From contig OY821744.1 of assembly GCA_963682055.1 (NCBI GenBank), forward strand, positions 26,264,967 to 26,328,966: DNA of 64,000 nucleotides, read 5' to 3'. Of this stretch, positions 1 to 10,850 are shown in pieces (the first letter of the stretch is position 1; each line of letters opens with the position of its first letter). The stretch is from Primula veris. Taxonomy: Eukaryota > Streptophyta > Magnoliopsida > Ericales > Primulaceae. The position numbers were made by a program, and so were the translations under genes. The notes under the pieces are model-generated. The model was not told where the DNA came from and did no database searches. It saw only the letters and a list, made by a program, of their open reading frames with translations.

Positions 1-174
1 AATTTTCAAAAGTTAATCATATACTTCAAACATTAATTTATACTATTTAGTTTTGAAATTTTTCATTTCGACAATTTTGATACATGTTTATGCCAGTTAA
101 AATTGTACGTAATTTCGTAAAACACAATTAATTGGGAACGGGGAGAATAATACCTAATAGGCTAATACAACTAA

Positions 175-290
175 AAACTAAATAATTTACCGTAACAGTA
201 AAAAAAAACTTACTGATAATATACAACAACAAAAAAACCGATAAAAAAACTGTGCAGACGTGAACCCGATCCCGATCCTCCAGCAAATAT
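175..290 (-). pseudogene. Decayed partial copy of the exon at 489-795
   Basis: The flank (around 175-215) and the coding end (around 235-285) repeat the sequence around 455-560, including the shared stretch aataatttaccgtaacagta and the block coding for PEDRDPLHAW, which is garbled here. The donor site is altered (the copy reads cttactgata instead of ttacctgct). It looks like a tandem partial duplication of the exon and its downstream intron. Confidence 0.45.
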
Positions 291-488
291 ACACAGAAGA
301 CAAAATGTTTTTTTTATAGTAATATAACTAGAAATTAATAATTTTACCAAATCAGTAAATAAATAACTACTGCACCAAAATTTTAAACTACTTGTGAGTT
401 GTGTAAATAGAACCAATTCCAGCTCACCCTACATAACAGTACAACTAAAAATTAAATAATTTACCGTAACAGTAAAAAAGAAAGTTAC

Positions 489-795
489 CTGCTAACACAA
501 CAAAACAGACCGATAAAATAACGGACCAGGCGTGAAGCGGATCCCGATCCTCGGGCAAATAATTGTTAAGCCACGTCATCTTCCGACTCATCTGAGCTAT
601 GGGCGCACCAATATTTCTCATAAAAAAGCTGTTTTTTCTCAAAATATTCTGTTTAACCACATCTCTACAGCCTTTAGAGAACTCTAGGATCAATTCTCCG
701 AACCCCTTGAGGAACTCGACCGTGTGGTACCTCCAATCATCGTTCGACACGTGTCCGTCCGTACGGTGAGGGAAGGATTCGAAGTGAGAGCTCAT
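489..795 (-). CDS. Putative 5' coding exon of an unrecognised gene (partial)
   Basis: The minus strand opens with ATG at 795-793, preceded by an in-frame TAG a few codons upstream. It codes for about 102 residues before a good donor (AG|GTAAC, GT at 488-487). The peptide is rich in charged residues, contains the string FLPEDRDP-like LPEDRDPLHAW, and ends in a hydrophobic stretch (WSVILSVCFVVLAG) that would continue as a membrane segment into the next exon. This may be a membrane-anchored protein. I do not recognise the family with certainty; a vague likeness to plant membrane alpha/beta-hydrolases (EMB8 type) is only an impression. The next exon is not obvious between 1 and 488, so the rest of the gene may lie outside the window or be missing. 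A decayed copy of the 3' part of this exon lies at about 175-290. Confidence 0.4.
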
Positions 796-879
796 GCTCG
801 ATACCCGCTACTCATACAATTCACCTTTAAATTTCTTGTGTTTGTTATTTATTTTTAAAAGCTGAATTGTATAACTGAT

Positions 880-1380
880 ATGTATGTATAGTTGTATTAT
901 TTGTATATTTTTAATGTGCTGTATTATTTGTGGGTTGTGGGGGGTGAATTGCGATTTGCAAATAAAACCTCCTCCATGAATTATGGCTGTTATGCAAGTA
1001 ATCCCCCGAAACTATTTAGGTTTTTTAATTCATCCTCGAGATCAATTTTATAAAAGCTGAATTGCTCATATTATTGTACTATTGATATGTATGTATAATT
1101 AATGTACTGAATTATGTGTGGGGGTGAATTGCGGTTTGGAAATAAAGTAATAAACCTCCTCCATGAATTATGGATGCTTTGCAAGTAGTCCCTCGAAACT
1201 ATTTAGCTTTTTAGAATTAATCCTCAATATCAGTTTTGTAAGTAATATGCGTATGAATTCCTGATATTGTGCAATTGATATGCATGTATAATGTGTGGGG
1301 GTGAGTTGCGGTTTGCAAATGAGCCTCCATGAATTATGGATGTTTTGCAAGTAGCCCTCAAAAATATTTAGGTTTTTTAT
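880..1380. repeat. Three tandem copies of a ~178-bp unit
   Basis: The string ggggtgaattgcg(a/g)ttt recurs at about 941, 1121 and 1298, each time followed by cctcc(tcc)atgaattatgg and a variant of gcaagtagtcc. The spacing is 180 and 177 bp and the copies have diverged by substitutions and small indels. The array lies directly upstream of the minus-strand exon at 489-795, in the position of its promoter or 5' UTR. Confidence 0.75.
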
Positions 1381-1513
1381 ATGAAACTCAATAAGACATA
1401 CATAATATATAAAACAAAATAGTATTCGAAAAGGAGGCCTGAATTTTCAGCGGCTCTCAACATGCCCATTTCTATGCGTCATTTCCTAGATTTTCTTTAA
1501 ATTACGAATTGTT

Positions 1514-1663
1514 GCGAAAATTCTTAGTAGAGTTCAAAGGGTTATGCATAGTAATGTTATGACTTATAAGTCTATGAACGTAGTGTTAAAGAGGCTTGGT
1601 TATGCAATTCAGATAGACTTAGCGGCACAGCTTGTTGCTCGCTTGCATTCTATCCCCGTGTAA
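1514..1663 (+). pseudogene. Short coding-like open frame, unrecognised
   Basis: After a possible acceptor (tttcctag, ending at 1489), the plus strand is open for about 58 codons and ends at TAA 1661-1663. The tail reads ...VVLKRLGYAIQIDLAAQLV.... Its composition is protein-like (amphipathic, few rare residues) in a very AT-rich surrounding. No partner exons or start were found. It may be a terminal exon relic or chance. Confidence 0.2.
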
Positions 1664-3001
1664 TCATTTTATTGTTTTAATAAAAACTAAAAGTTGTATA
1701 AGGTATTAAACCGTATTTTGTTTTTGTGACTTTCTAGTTTTACAATATATTCTTGATAATTTTGACCATATATTGATCCAAATGATCGGATTGTTATATT
1801 TAGTGTCTGCTTTGTTCTACTATCTTTATGAATTAAGAAATTTATGAGTTCCATTCCCTAGATAATTGTTAAAATATATAGATAAATATTCAATTAAAAC
1901 TTTAAGATTTTTTTTCTAATTTTTTAAATAAACACTTTAACCATTATAAGAAACAGATAATTGAATGGGTCATGTTGACAAGAAGAATACACGACTCCAA
2001 GAATGAGGTTACATAGATAAGACTTACAATGTAAATTTACAAATCGGTCATGTGGTTATTTGAAAAATGTGGATAGTTTATGAGTGTATTTGCATGTTTG
2101 TAAAGTTTATGGGGTTTATTTAACAACACAAATAGTTCATATATGTGAGGGGTTTAGAAAATTAGACTTTTATTTGAGCATGTGGTGAAGTAAAAAGAAT
2201 GAAGAGATGTTGGGTTAAAAATGTAATTTTAAGAGAAAGTGGGGGTGGTTGGCAAGTAGGATTGGGTGGGGATTGAAATCAACGGTAGATATTGAATACA
2301 CGTAAGCAAAGGGAGGTGGCATTTGGTAGTATTAGGGGTATCGAAATAACGTCGCCACTGACAGTGATGGTGCTAAAAGCCAAAAGTCGAATAATTATAA
2401 CGGTATATTACGGATATTGTACATGTTGTTTGACTATAATTGTTTTTGCTGTCAAAGTTTTATTTCAATTAGCAACAGTCCCGAATATTGGAAATAGGTG
2501 ATAGATGTGGTCATTTTTTTTTTTAAGTTTTTTAATTGTCGCTCATGGTATTAAAGTAGGAAACCATCTTTTTTTAATTTTTTTGAACATGAAGGAGTCC
2601 AAATCTTCTATCCTATTTTTCTACCCCTTTTCGTGTCTCCTTACTTATTTTATCCAAAAAACAATTCTAAAAAACTTGAAAAAAATTATACAATTACTAT
2701 AATACATTATCAATAAATTCCAATAATTATTTTTAAAATAAAATCCACACAAAATTTATTTTGGAATAAATGTATAAATTAGTGTAAATTAAACATTGAA
2801 TATTAAAAAAAATTGTTTAAAACAATATTATGTTCAAATGTTTTAAAATTTGAATACAATATAATATAAAACTTTATAAAGTTGCGGTGTAAGTTGTGAA
2901 AATTTAAAATTTGAGTGAAAATAAGCAAAGGGACACGGAAGGTGATAGAAAATATGTGGTAGAAGAATTGGACTCAACATGAAGGGCATTTGATCTAGTG
3001 G
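1664..3001. other. Intergenic AT-rich DNA, no gene seen
   Basis: AT-rich sequence with long A and T runs. The open frames at 2292-2501 and 2505-2702 are low-complexity and match no family I know. No terminal repeats were recognised. Confidence 0.5.
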
Positions 3002-3206
3002 CGAGCAACAGACTCATTATAAAAAGATACTTAATTTGAAGAAATGATTATTGAAAATAAATTTATATGTACAACTAAAAGAAATTGCCGCAATTTAATT
3101 TTATTAACGTAACGAAAAGATTACACGAGGTCACGGATATAGAAGTCAATCGAGCAACAGACTCATTATAGAAAGATACTCAATTTGAAGAAATGATTAT
3201 TGAAAA
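3002..3206. repeat. Direct repeat of ~56 bp (3002-3057 and 3151-3206)
   Basis: Both copies start cgagcaacagactcattata and continue through aatgattattgaaaa with two or three differences. They are separated by about 93 bp and sit immediately before the 260-bp tandem array. Confidence 0.7.
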
Positions 3207-3227
3207 GAAATTGCCACGTCATGGTAT

Positions 3228-4270
3228 GTAAAATTCCTTCTTCATATGTTTATAAAATGCATCAATTCGGTAAAATCCAGGTTGGAAATATCATTGCTCC
3301 TTATCTTCTGAAGCGGTTTCCTTTTAATACTTTGGGATTGTTGCTACTATTGAAATATTTGTCAAGCCACAAAACGAATTTGTCTCTAAAACTAGGGTAT
3401 TTAATTCAAATTCAAAATTTCTATAGTTTATAAGACCCTCACATCCTTTACATTTTTATCTAACGTGGATAAAATTAAACAATTCAATGTAAAATTCCTT
3501 CTTCATGTGTTTATAAAATGCATCAATTCGGTAAATCCAGGGTGGAAATATCATTGCTCCTTATCTTGTGAAGCGGTTTCCTTTTAATACTTTGGGATTG
3601 TTGCTACTATTGACATATTTGTCAAGCCACAAAACGAATTTGTCTCTGAAACTAGGGTATTTAATTCAAATTCAAAATTTCTATAGTTTATAAGACCCTC
3701 ACATCCTTTAAATTTTTATCTAACGTGGATAAAATTAAACAATTCAATGTAAAATTCCTTCTTCATGTGTTTATAAAATGCATCAATTCGGTAAATTCAG
3801 GGTGGAAATATCATTGCTCCTTATCTTGTGAAGCGGTTTCCTTTTAATACTTTGGGATTGTTGCTACTATTGAAATATTTGTCAAGCCACAAAACGAATT
3901 TATCTCTAAAACTAAGGTATTTAATTCAAATTCAAAATTTCTATAGTTTATAAGACCCTCACATCTTTTAAATTTTTATCTAGCGTGGATAAAATTAAAC
4001 AATTCAATGTAAAATTCCTTCTTCATGTGTTTATAAAATGCATCAATTCGGTAAATCCAGGGTGGAAATATCATTGCTCCTTATCTTGTGAAGCGGTTTC
4101 CTTTTAATACTTTGGGATTGTTGCTACTATTGAAATATTTGTCAAGCCACAAAACGAATTTGTCTCTAAAACTAGGGTATTTAATTCAAATTCAAAATTT
4201 CTATAGTTTATAAGACCCTCACATCCTTTAAATTTTTATCTAGCATGGATAAAATTAAACAATTCAATGG
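3228..4270. repeat. Four near-identical 260-bp tandem repeats
   Basis: The unit starts aaattccttcttcat(a/g)tg and ends ...ataaaattaaacaattcaatg. Unit starts are at 3231, 3492, 3752 and 4012, so the period is 261, 260 and 260. The copies differ at only a few positions, which points to recent amplification. The 77-codon open frame in copy 1 (3200-3433) is a by-product, not a gene. Sequence after the last unit (4262-4335) is continued by an inverted, diverged copy at 4450-4660. Confidence 0.9.
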
Positions 4271-4660
4271 TTTACATTTACGCTTGAGTTTTGTAATTTT
4301 CTTTTTATATAATTTTAATATATAAAATACAAATTATAACTTTGTAAATTAAAAAGTAACTTTATAACACAATAAAAATTCAAACAAAATTATAGAACCC
4401 TAGTTGAGACTATCATAAATTTAAATATTATTTTAAAATAGTAAAAAAATCAATAATTTTAATATTTCTTATTTTATATATTAAAATTATATAAAAATAA
4501 AATTACAAAACTCATGCATAAATTTAAACCATTGGATTGTTTTAATTTCATCTGTTAGATAAAACTCTAAAAAATGTAAGTACACTATAAACTTTAGAGA
4601 ATTTAAATGCATTTAATTCTGTTGTTTTATTCGTAAACATAAATGCTACTACAAGTATGA
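4160..4660. repeat. Long imperfect inverted repeat; last tandem unit is its left arm
   Basis: The right arm (about 4450-4660), read as its reverse complement, gives ...ttttatctaacagatg..., then ccaatggttt, then atgagttttgtaatttt and tataattttaatatata. It matches the end of the fourth 260-bp unit plus 4262-4335. Similarity seems to continue weakly to about 4850. The layout suggests a foldback DNA element in which one arm was amplified in tandem. Confidence 0.6.
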
Positions 4661-5204
4661 CTATTTTGAATAAATACGTAAAAAAGATTGGAGGTGTACA
4701 AATTTCAGTTGTCTTCCGACATTTTATAATAAATATTATATAAACCGTGTTCTCCAATACATACCAAATTTGATACTTCTCGGGAAAAAAATTATGAAAT
4801 GTGTGGCCAATCATCTCGTACAAAATTTGATTTGTAGCCATAAACTTTTGAATAAGAAATTATATACTCAGTATCATATCATACCGTTGACATGTTAAAT
4901 TTTGGCCATTTTTTTCAAAAATGTTCAACTTAATTTTACTAATTACTCATTTACATTTATTTAATTCAAAATATAAAAACCATGCAAAAATCATTATCTT
5001 TTCAAAATAATTATAATCATATACCAAATAAAATCGTTTTACGTGTATTTTGTATAAAAAACATTATATTATATCGTTTATAATTTAATATATTTCATAT
5101 GTATAATTTTTACAACATGCACCACGTGTATAAATATTAATAGTAGGATTTTATCGAAAACGCCATAGTCTAATCGATTGCAACAAGCCTACTACTGGTA
5201 AGAT

Positions 5205-5790
5205 TTAGATGGCCATGGCAGATTTATTTCAATTTTAATACAATCTGTAAAATAAATGGCGGGATGGATTGGGGCGGATTGATAAAATTTAAATCTCAAC
5301 CCAACCCAATTCAACCCGTTACAATTAAAATCCCAACCCAACCCAATACAATCCGCAAAATAAATTGCGGGTTGGGGCGGGTTGGGTTTAGATTAATTCT
5401 TAAATTTTTATTTTTGTCATTTATTTTTCATAATTTGCATAATCAACTCAAATTTTAAAATAAATTGAATATTTAAAACGGAAATATAGATTAAACTCAA
5501 TCAAAGTACGTTTAGAACATTCACGAACAAGTAATAAAACTAAAATATAACAATAATCAAATGTTGGTATATTAAAATACACACAATATATATATTGCGG
5601 GTTGAAACGGATCGGGACGGATTAACCCGCGGTTTGTGAACCTCAAGCCTAACCCAACCTGTAAAATATATAGCGGATTGGGACGGGACGGATTGATTTT
5701 TTTTAGACATTAAACTCACCCCAATCCATCCCAATCCATACAGATTGGATTACGAAACGTATTTACGGATTTTTTTACCTGCCGCTGCTA
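5205..5790. mobile_element. Foldback-rich non-autonomous DNA element, copy 1
   Basis: The element has many inverted GGGTTGGG/CCCAACCC and CGGGACGGAT/ATCCGTCCCG blocks at both ends around a non-coding AT-rich core. The same family occurs in opposite orientation at about 9055-9860: core strings such as gtacgtttagaacattcacg match the reverse complement at 9537-9560. It resembles hAT-type MITEs whose ends read GGGGTGGGCACGGGACGG. The outer ends are not sharp here. Confidence 0.65.
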
Positions 5791-5799
5791 AAAGTCATT

Positions 5800-7585
5800 G
5801 TCAAAATAATATTAGAAGGTCAACTGCTATTCTATCCATTATTAAATGTGAGTAGTTCACTGTATCCCATGTGCAGTTATGTTAAGAAGGTGCGATACCA
5901 CTGAAATTTAGGAATAATGAAAAGTATAAATAAATCAACAATGACCAAAAATGTGTTTGTTTATTATTTGACGGATTCTTATTGTGGGGGTCTAAACTGT
6001 GGAAAATGACAAGTGAAGAACATTAATTAAGACTAAAAATACGTAAGGGTTGCTGCAATTGTTTAAGTAACTGTGTCACATATTTGAAATAAAAACTTTT
6101 GTTCGAGACTACTTTTTGTATAAATACCATGCTATCATGCTATCGTACTATTATTTATACGGAGAGGGTTTACAAACACTTAAAATAATTATTTATAAAA
6201 AAATTCTATTAATTTATAAAATTACAAAATAATAGTAAACACTTTTACACAAGAACTAAAAGAAAAATAATTGTTATCAAATTCCTCCTCTCCATCCCTC
6301 AACTATAATTGTCTCTCTCTTCATCGAAAATTTTACCATAATGTATTACAGAGTTTTTATTGGATTCACACCTATCGGGCGGACATGTCCGCTAGTATAT
6401 TGGTAGGAGAACACTACTATATTTTTTAAAAGTGTGACAACTAATAAAATAATTTAGTTTGAATTTTAAATTAAATTTATGGTAGTTATTTGAAAAATTT
6501 ACAAATAATTACATATCAATCAACTTAATTATAAAAAATCCACATATGTGTACTTATAATTTACAATTAGTTATATATACTTATTTATAATTAGCTACAT
6601 ATGTCATAAAAAAAATCAAAATATACAAAAAAAATTAAAGAAATTGTACATAGTATCAAACAGTATTAGACATGATTGTACATGATTAGATATGATTAAA
6701 CATGATTGGACATAGAAGATTAGACATAATCGTAAATGGTTATATAGTATCAAACAGGATTACACGTACATGATTGAACAGGATTAAACAGGATTAGACA
6801 TCATCACACATATTTTTTGTATAAAAAATTTATTTTTTAAAATTTTGGTTTTTTTAATTTTGGTTTTTAATTTTTATATATATATTTTTATTTTTTAATA
6901 ACATATGTATCTATTTGTAAATAAGTTCACAAAATGTGTATTTTTTGTGAAAGAGTCATCAAGTTCAAAATAACCGTCTTTTTTGTAAATAAGTTTCTAA
7001 ATATGTACTAAATTATCATTTTTCCTGATTATGTTTGGGTTATCACATATGTGTTGTGTTTTTAGTGGTTGTAACATCTATATTTTTAATAGACCCCGTT
7101 TACAATAGTGTTACATACTCAGTGAGTTTGTTAGGTGGTCCAATTTTGTCATGGATCAATTGTCGCAACTTTTTAAATTATTAAGTTGACATAAACTTAA
7201 AAGTCTTATGAAATTAGTGACCTATGAAATTTTTTTTTATCAAAAGATGACCGGCCAAACCGATTGATATTTCAATATTTCATGTAACTCGAAATAATTA
7301 ATTTGCACATTATTGAAATCATTAAAATTTTCAGTTCTATTATTGCATTATATTGTTTAGTGCATTAATTAATATTTTGAACTCATTCTCATTGAATATG
7401 GTATTGTAGATACACATGCATGTTAATGCTACAGTATATTTTGACTATTTAATTACGAGACAATAGTTGTTGAAGTTGGTTACTACTACTGCAAGTTGTC
7501 TGCAACTGCTCCAGGAATGCATATTGTCCATACAAGTTAATATAAATTGAAAATAAATTTAAAAAAGTGACCTTTATTATGGGAG
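5800..7585. other. Intergenic AT-rich DNA
   Basis: No gene was recognised. At 6655-6805 there is a loose repeat of acatgatta/aaacagg-like dodecamers. Elsewhere there are only poly-A/T tracts. Confidence 0.45.
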
Positions 7586-7589
7586 ATTT

Positions 7590-7690
7590 TAAAGCTCTCG
7601 TACCAGACGGGGTACCAAAGAATTTTCTTTCAAAAATATTGGGGGATTGTTGGTAACGACTTGTGTTCAGCAGTTCAGGAGTTAGAAGCT
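7590..7690 (+). pseudogene. LINE reverse-transcriptase fragment, frameshifted
   Basis: The first frame gives KALVPDGVP, and after a frame change the sequence reads FFQKYWGIVGNDLCSAVQEL. Together they match the palm-start block of plant non-LTR reverse transcriptases (PDGfp..FFqkyW.ivG.dv..avq.f). Only about 33 codons remain. It is a dead relic on the same strand as the sacsin-like gene. Confidence 0.6.
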
Positions 7691-8027
7691 TCGGTGTATG
7701 CGGGTCTATATTGCTGAAAAATATAAGGGAACAAGATAAGTGAGACCGTTAAATTTTTCCAATTTTTTTTAATCTAATTTACTAATTATTCAAATAGATT
7801 AATACAATTCAAATAAATAAATAAATAAGTAAATAAATATTTTTTTTCACACATATTAATTCATCTCTCAAAAAGTCATCGTACATGTATTTTTACACTC
7901 CTATAACAATAAAATATTATATATATATATATGTATACGATTTTTAATTTACTATATTCATTTCATTATTTTTGCATTTTTTTTTAAATATTAACTTTAT
8001 TTGTCGGGATCATATTTATATAACTAA
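7691..8027. other. Intergenic AT-rich DNA
   Basis: Low-complexity sequence with taaataaa repeats and a (TA)n tract at about 7917-7932. No gene was seen. Confidence 0.4.
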
Positions 8028-8064
8028 GTGTCGCACATGCAACGTATGAGGCTACGATTACTAA
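8028..8064 (+). mobile_element. Helitron-like 3' terminus (CTAA|T)
   Basis: The 37 bases before ctaat at 8061-8065 read ...cgcacatgcaacgtatgagg..acgattactaat. The reverse complement of 53774-53810 gives almost the same string ending CTAGT. Helitrons end in CTRR and insert before T. The 5' end of this copy was not found. Confidence 0.35.
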
Positions 8065-8757
8065 TATATGTATATATACAGAATAGAAATCAAACGCTCG
8101 AACTCTCTTTCTAAACTTTCTCATTTGTATACGTATGTATATAAAGTGATGGTAGTGATGTTAAATACAAATATGTTATAAAATTTAAAAGTTGACTTTT
8201 AAGTTTCTACCGTTTCTACTCTTTTAATTCCACATATAACCTAAATTCTTTAGAATAATTAAGACTCGTTATTACTAGTTGCTAACCATATTTAGTGCTA
8301 ATTACTAACTAACTTGCCAACTAGTTAAAACATCAAAACAGTGCCTACATTAAAGCAAAATAAAATACAGGGATTTTACATATACGTTGTGGTGGTGTGG
8401 ATTATGTCATCCCATGAGTACACCAGTCCCATGAGTACACCAGAGGTGTATGCCCAACTTTAAATGTTTTAGCTATATATATCCCTCATGTTTTAGCTAA
8501 ACACCGTGAATTACTTGATAATTACATATATAAGACTTGTATGTAATCTTTGAATAATTTATTTTTTTCTAATTCATTACATTTTATCTAATTAATTTGG
8601 CAAAGTACTCACATATATTACTAATTTGGTTATTGTGTAGCCATCACAAAAGCTTCATACATATTATAATAAATTAAAAAGTTAATATATCAGTGTTTTT
8701 CAATTTGTAAACTCAATTATAAGACCATGTAGAACATGGCAATTTTTTTTACCTCGT
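8065..8757. other. Intergenic AT-rich DNA
   Basis: No gene was seen. A short tandem, cccatgagtacaccag x 2, lies at about 8411-8446. Confidence 0.4.
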
Positions 8758-8760
8758 CTA

Positions 8761-8854
8761 AAATGTGAGGGTTTATGTCATAATTAAATAAAATAATTTC
8801 TCTCTTAAAATGTGAGGGTTTATGTCATAATTAAACAAAATAATTTCTCTCTTA
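8761..8854. repeat. 47-bp tandem duplication
   Basis: The string aaatgtgagggtttatgtca starts at 8761 and again at 8808, and each copy runs through aataatttctctctta with one or two changes. Confidence 0.85.
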
Positions 8855-8871
8855 TCGTGTCCAATACCCTT

Positions 8872-9050
8872 CTCACCAGGTGTTTTACATGGCAAACGTC
8901 AAAAAGCCAACGAACAAGAATTTGTCACGTCGGAGAACGTTTTGACTATAGTATTCCCGGCACTCCCAAAAAAAGAAATGACAAGTACATACATGAGAGT
9001 ATATCAACATACACAAAGTTACACTACTGTATCCAAAGACTTGAACGTGG
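8872..9050. repeat. Segmental duplicate, left copy (partner 9868-10045)
   Basis: The left copy runs from ctcaccaggtgttttacatg to ccaaagacttgaacg. The right copy has about a dozen differences over 178 bp. The two copies lie in direct orientation immediately on either side of the foldback element at 9055-9860. Confidence 0.85.
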
Positions 9051-9054
9051 AAAA

Positions 9055-9436
9055 AAATCTGTAAATCCATTCCATAACCCAACCCGTATGGATTGGGACG
9101 GGTTGGGGTGGGTTGAATGTTAAAAAAAAATCAATCCGTCCCGCCCCAATCCGCTATATATTTTGCGGGTTGGATTAGAGTTGAGGTTCACAAACCGCGG
9201 GTTAATCCGTCCCAATCCGTTTTAACCCGCAATATATATATATATATCACTAAAAAAAATAACCAAATAGCGACGGAATTAGTGACGGTATTTTTTGTTA
9301 CGAGCTTATTAGCGACGGTTTTTGTGACGACTTTGTAACAGTTTAGTCAATTTGCGACAGATTTGTGACAACTTTTTAAATTAGCGACAAGCTTGTGATA
9401 GCTTTATACTCTCACTAAATTAAACCTTATTTTGTA

Positions 9437-9477
<41 letters not shown>

Positions 9478-9860
9478 GTGTATTTTAAGATACCAACCTT
9501 TAATTATTGTTATATTTTACTTTTATTACTTGTTCGTGAATGTTCTAAACGTACTTTGATTGAATTTAATTTATATTTCTGTTTGAAATATTCAATTTAT
9601 TATAAAATTTGGGTTGATTATGCAAACTATGAAAAAGGAAGGACCAAAATAAAAATTTAAGAATCAATCTAAACTCAACCCGTCCCAACCCGCAATTTAT
9701 TTTGCGGGTTGGATTGGGTTGGGTTGGAGTTTTAATTGTAACGGGTTGGATTGTGTTGGGTTGAGATTTAAATTTCATCAATCCGTCTCAATCCGCCCCG
9801 CCATTTATTTTACAGGTTGGGTTAGGATTGAAACAAATCCGTCACAATCCGTCCCGTGCC
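9055..9860. mobile_element. Foldback-rich DNA element, copy 2, with nested MITE
   Basis: This copy is inverted relative to the one at 5205-5790: terminal GGGTTGGG/CCGTCCC blocks enclose the same non-coding core. The right end reads ...tccgtcccgtgcccacccct, a typical hAT-MITE terminus when read inward (GGGGTGGGCACGGGACGG). The left end appears truncated. It is interrupted at 9248-9439 by a CACTA-like MITE within a TA-rich stretch. Copy 1 has the uninterrupted site. Confidence 0.65.
9248..9439. mobile_element. CACTA-type MITE nested in the foldback element
   Basis: It starts CACTAAAAAAAATAACC and ends ATTTTGTAGTG, so the termini are CACTA...TAGTG with an A/T-rich continuation. The inside has repeated gcgacgg / gtgacgg / gcgacaa motifs typical of small plant CACTA derivatives. 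It is about 192 bp and has no coding capacity. It inserted in (TA)n sequence; a long (TA)n tract (9442-9472) follows it. Confidence 0.75.
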
Positions 9861-9867
9861 CACCCCT

Positions 9868-10045
9868 ACTCACCAGGTGTCTCACATGGCAAACGTCAAA
9901 AAGCCAACGAATAAGAATTTGTCACGTCGGAGAATGTTTTGACTATCGTATTCCAGGCACTCCCAAAAAAGGAAATGACAAGTACATACATGATACTATA
10001 TCAACGTACACAAAGTTACACTACTGTGTCCAAAGACTTGAACGC
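9868..10045. repeat. Segmental duplicate, right copy (partner 8872-9050)
   Basis: It starts ctcaccaggtgtctcacatg and ends ccaaagacttgaacgc. It leads directly into the first of three copies of the sequence found upstream of the sacsin-like gene. Confidence 0.85.
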
Positions 10046-10149
10046 AAAACTTACACATTACACCAATGTTAATCACAAATATCGGAACTACACAGGCTAT
10101 TTGGATAAAACACCCATAGTAAAAGGGCTTATTAGCATTTTAACTCATT

Positions 10150-10477
10150 AGCCTTGTTTAGTCGGATGTTATAACTTATAAGTACAAAAGTATAATTTTC
10201 TAATAGAGATCAGAAATAATAATTATTAATCTAGTTATAAGTATTTGTAAATTTGTGCAGTATAAGTTTAAAAGGTATACTAAAAATAGTTGATAGTAAT
10301 GTATTATTGTTGAAAATCTATACATATTGTTTTGAAAAATGTTTAGTTAAATTTAGTATAATTTTATGGCTGGTAAACAGAAATAAGTCTAGTTTCTTGC
10401 GTGTGAATCAAACATAGTATTTAATTTTTAAACTTGTAAAAAATTAAAGTTAAAAGCATGAGATTTCCAACAAAGCC
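10150..10477. mobile_element. Possible MITE inserted in the duplicated 5' flank
   Basis: The other two copies read aactcattgacctcaaa without a break; here ~325 bp lie between aactcatt and cattgacct. CATT is present on both sides. The ends agccttgttta and tccaacaaagc (inverted: gctttgttgga) are weak inverted repeats. No coding is present. Confidence 0.4.
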
Positions 10478-10495
10478 ATTGACCTGACGAGTCCC

Positions 10496-10705
10496 CTTTT
10501 GCCCTCTTGGCTTATTGAACGGTATGATGTCCCGTTAATTTATCAACCATTTAATAATTTTAATTTATATTTAGACCATAGGATCTAAAACCCATGTAAT
10601 TACTGTTATACCCTCTCATTCTACGGTCCATATCTAACTTAAATCATCTAACGGTACAGACATTAACGGGAGTTTGTCCCGTTCAATAACCCAATGGGAC
10701 AAAAG
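10496..10705. mobile_element. MITE with ~45-bp terminal inverted repeats
   Basis: The left end is cttttgccctcttgg followed by cttattgaacgg...cccgttaat; the right end, inverted, is cttttgtcccattgggttat followed by tgaacgggac...cccgttaat. The unit is about 210 bp, non-coding, and also absent from the two sibling copies of this flank. The target-site duplication is unclear. Confidence 0.6.
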
Positions 10706-10850
10706 AAAAACTCATGATATGAACCAACCATTGGCCTATTATTAATCAACATCTGAGCAAAGAGTATCGAACTATACAAAGTACTAACCCATTCAGTTCC
10801 CATCGGATATTCATATTCAGATTAAAAAAAGGTAAATTAAAATAAAAAAA

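Larger units (their letters stand above)
10040..10850 (+). repeat. Upstream copy 1 of the gene's 5' flank, split by insertions
   Basis: The blocks aaaacttacac...gttaatcacaaatatcg...aacccatagtaaaagggctt and accaaccattggcctatt...cccatcggatattcatattcag recur in the same order at 11150-11400 and 11440-11687. In this copy they are separated by about 570 bp of inserted DNA (10150-10720). It ends in the broken exon-1 copy at 10851. Confidence 0.75.

Noticed and set aside
8812..10151. Open frames at 8812-9123, 9117-9338, 9719-10072 and 9939-10151
   Set aside because: They translate foldback-element repeats and the 178-bp duplicate; no conserved domain.
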